Assembly: GCA_030770545.1 (NCBI GenBank)
Contig: CM061106.1
Coordinates: 4,304,001-4,368,000 of the forward strand
Length of the DNA: 64,000 nt
DNA from: Macropodus opercularis
Lineage: Eukaryota > Chordata > Actinopteri > Anabantiformes > Osphronemidae
Direction of reading: 5' to 3'
The notes under the pieces were generated by a model that made no database searches, was not told the origin of the DNA, and was given only the letters and a program-made list of their open reading frames with translations. Of the stretch, positions 62,599 through 64,000 are shown piece by piece. How positions within the stretch are numbered: position 1 is the first letter of the stretch; the number at the start of each line of letters is the position of its first letter. Position numbers and translations under genes: made by a program.

Positions 62599-64000
62599 TC
62601 AGTCAGTGAGGGTGGAGTCATCCCACTACAGCTGCTGCTGTCTGCTGGCCCCCTGCTGCTCTTCAGGCTCCCGATCTCCTCGTCTTCATCGCTCTCTGAC
62701 TCAGCGCTGGTGATGTCATCTTCCTCCTCTTTGCTGCTGTGCTGGTCCTGGTACGTCTGTGTCAGAGAGAGGGAGAGAAGATGGGGTTGAGGAGAGTCAC
62801 TGCTAAATTTATACAAACCTGAAATGAAACTAAATGTGTAATGATGCCACACATGATCATTTCTGAAGCCACTGGATTAACATGGTGGTAAATCTGAGAC
62901 CCACTGATGACTCATCAACTTTCCTCCTCAGAGTTCAGGGTTCAGTTCAGTGATTTCTGGGACACCACCCTGATCATCAGTGGGAAAAACACCCAAACAC
63001 ACACAATGACAGGGTGGATGTCAGAAGTGTTTGCACGTGGGAATATTCACACATAAAATCAATGCAGCTTTTCCACAGACAAACGCTGACTCTAGCTGTA
63101 GATGTGCTTCTTCCTTTAACTAGGTTTGCCTTCTCCTGCCATCCTGCTACGCTTTGCCACATGTGAGCAGGGAAATGCTGCTGTTGTGTGGCCACAGGCT
63201 GAGACGCCTGACGATCACTGCCTAGAAGATCACTGAGGCCAGGAAGCAACAGCTTGTGCTCAGAGACGTCACAGACAGCAGTCAAGCGGAATCCCTGAAC
63301 CTGAGCCATTAAAACAGTGTTTATGTGAGTCCTACTTCTGGTTAATAGTCCAACAACCATCTGCACTAAGGTTGCCATAGCAATCGCGTTTAAACAGCAG
63401 ATTACTGGTTAGTTAGAGTGTTTGGCACAGATGAAGCCAAGAGGCTGATGGAGACATTTTCCCCAAAAGAACAATAATTTGTTCTTTGTGCCCGACTTAA
63501 TAAAGGTAGAAGCTCTAAACAATCAAACTTCACACAGCACATATCAGCTGTATTAGTCCTATTAATAAACATCATAATATTACTATATAAATATTTATTT
63601 CTCCATTTCCCAGCATTCTACATGTGCAGCTGACGCTTTCAGTACCTGAGGCCTGGTGAGCGTTGTCATGGTTGAGTCCAGACAGATCCACAGACGCACG
63701 GAGAACCGGGTTAATGAAGTTTGGCACCATGGCATTGTTTGCTCCACGCATCGTGGATCACATTCACCTAAAGAGGAAGAATAACGTTATAAACATGCAG
63801 CACAACTCTAAAACACGCTTAGACTAGTTTCGTAGTGTTGTGAAGGGACACAAAGATGCTTCAGTAACAAAGGGCTTGACTTGTAGTCTGTGTTGTGGAT
63901 GCGTCACCAATAGTCAGTCACACCTCGACCTTGAAGTCGTTGCTGATGTAGCGTCTGAGTTCAGAGCAGACCAGTCTGGATTTCCTGTCACATCGAGCTT
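62599..64000 (-). pseudogene. clstn1: Calsyntenin-1 C-terminal relic, copy B (runs off the window)
   Basis: Exons on the minus strand: 64000-63924 (partial; RLVCSELRRYISNDFKVE wording), 63767-63646 (VNVI, with a short deletion, then VDLSGLNHG-type wording) and 62756-62599 (TYQDQHSSKEEEDDITSAES ... DDSTLTD). The exon encoding the transmembrane helix and first WDD motif is gone: 636 bp present in A (24161-24796) are missing at about 62979. The Glu before the final WDD motif is a TAG stop (62628-62626). More degraded than copy A. Confidence 0.85.

Overview
The window looks like teleost fish nuclear DNA, probably a percomorph. Genes are split into short exons with introns often of 80-300 bp. The recognisable families are a USP deubiquitinase, a GT6 (ABO/alpha-1,3-galactosyltransferase-type) glycosyltransferase, a fish HSP30-type small heat-shock protein, calsyntenin-1 and an axonemal dynein heavy chain. 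The mobile-element load is also fish-like: Penelope-like retroelement, LINE relics, Tc1, hAT and tRNA-derived SINE-like repeats. No complete, clearly functional gene of a known family is visible. Almost every recognisable gene is a relic with frameshifts, stops or missing exons.

The dominant structure is a large direct segmental duplication. Copy A (about 7927-25802) and copy B (47986 to the window end at 64000) carry the same series in the same order: USP relic (+), GT6 relic (+), HSP30 relic (-), an unrecognised proline-repeat gene (-), calsyntenin-1 relic (-). A third, shorter copy C (about 29805-32510) repeats only the USP upstream DNA, first exon and first two coding exons, and matches A from about 6203. 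Copies differ by large private indels: a 1.64-kb unit holding a Penelope-like insertion only in A, a Tc1 relic only in A, a LINE relic mostly only in B, a 478-bp GT6 deletion and a 405-bp HSP30 deletion in A, and loss of the calsyntenin transmembrane exon in B.

Layout: 1-3600, AT-rich tandem and dispersed repeats with two SINE-like units; 3600-6200, unassigned DNA ending in a hAT terminus; 6203-26600, copy A with its flank and further upstream calsyntenin; 27890-29354, dynein heavy-chain tail relic; 29805-32510, copy C; 32500-36150, mostly unassigned, with a strong hairpin and a LINE endonuclease relic; 36170-42550, a repeat-dense zone of G-rich minisatellite, a hairpin-forming purine/pyrimidine tandem array, LINE RT relic, dispersed teleost repeats and a long polypyrimidine tract; 42539-43117, a K/E/R-rich ORF of unknown nature; 44205-45012, a direct-repeat pair; 46050-47187, a Tc1 relic; 47986-64000, copy B.

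The best candidate for something undescribed is the minus-strand proline-repeat gene. It is present in both copies with a conserved CRE + TATA promoter, a phase-matched exon 1/exon 2 junction and two coding minisatellites that expanded in B (11 to 15 units of 12 aa; 5 to 10 units of 9 aa). A multi-gene block duplicated and decaying as a unit resembles a low-recombination region such as a sex-linked or pericentromeric segment. That is inference only. Exon boundaries come from reading splice signals by eye and should be taken as good to a few bases.
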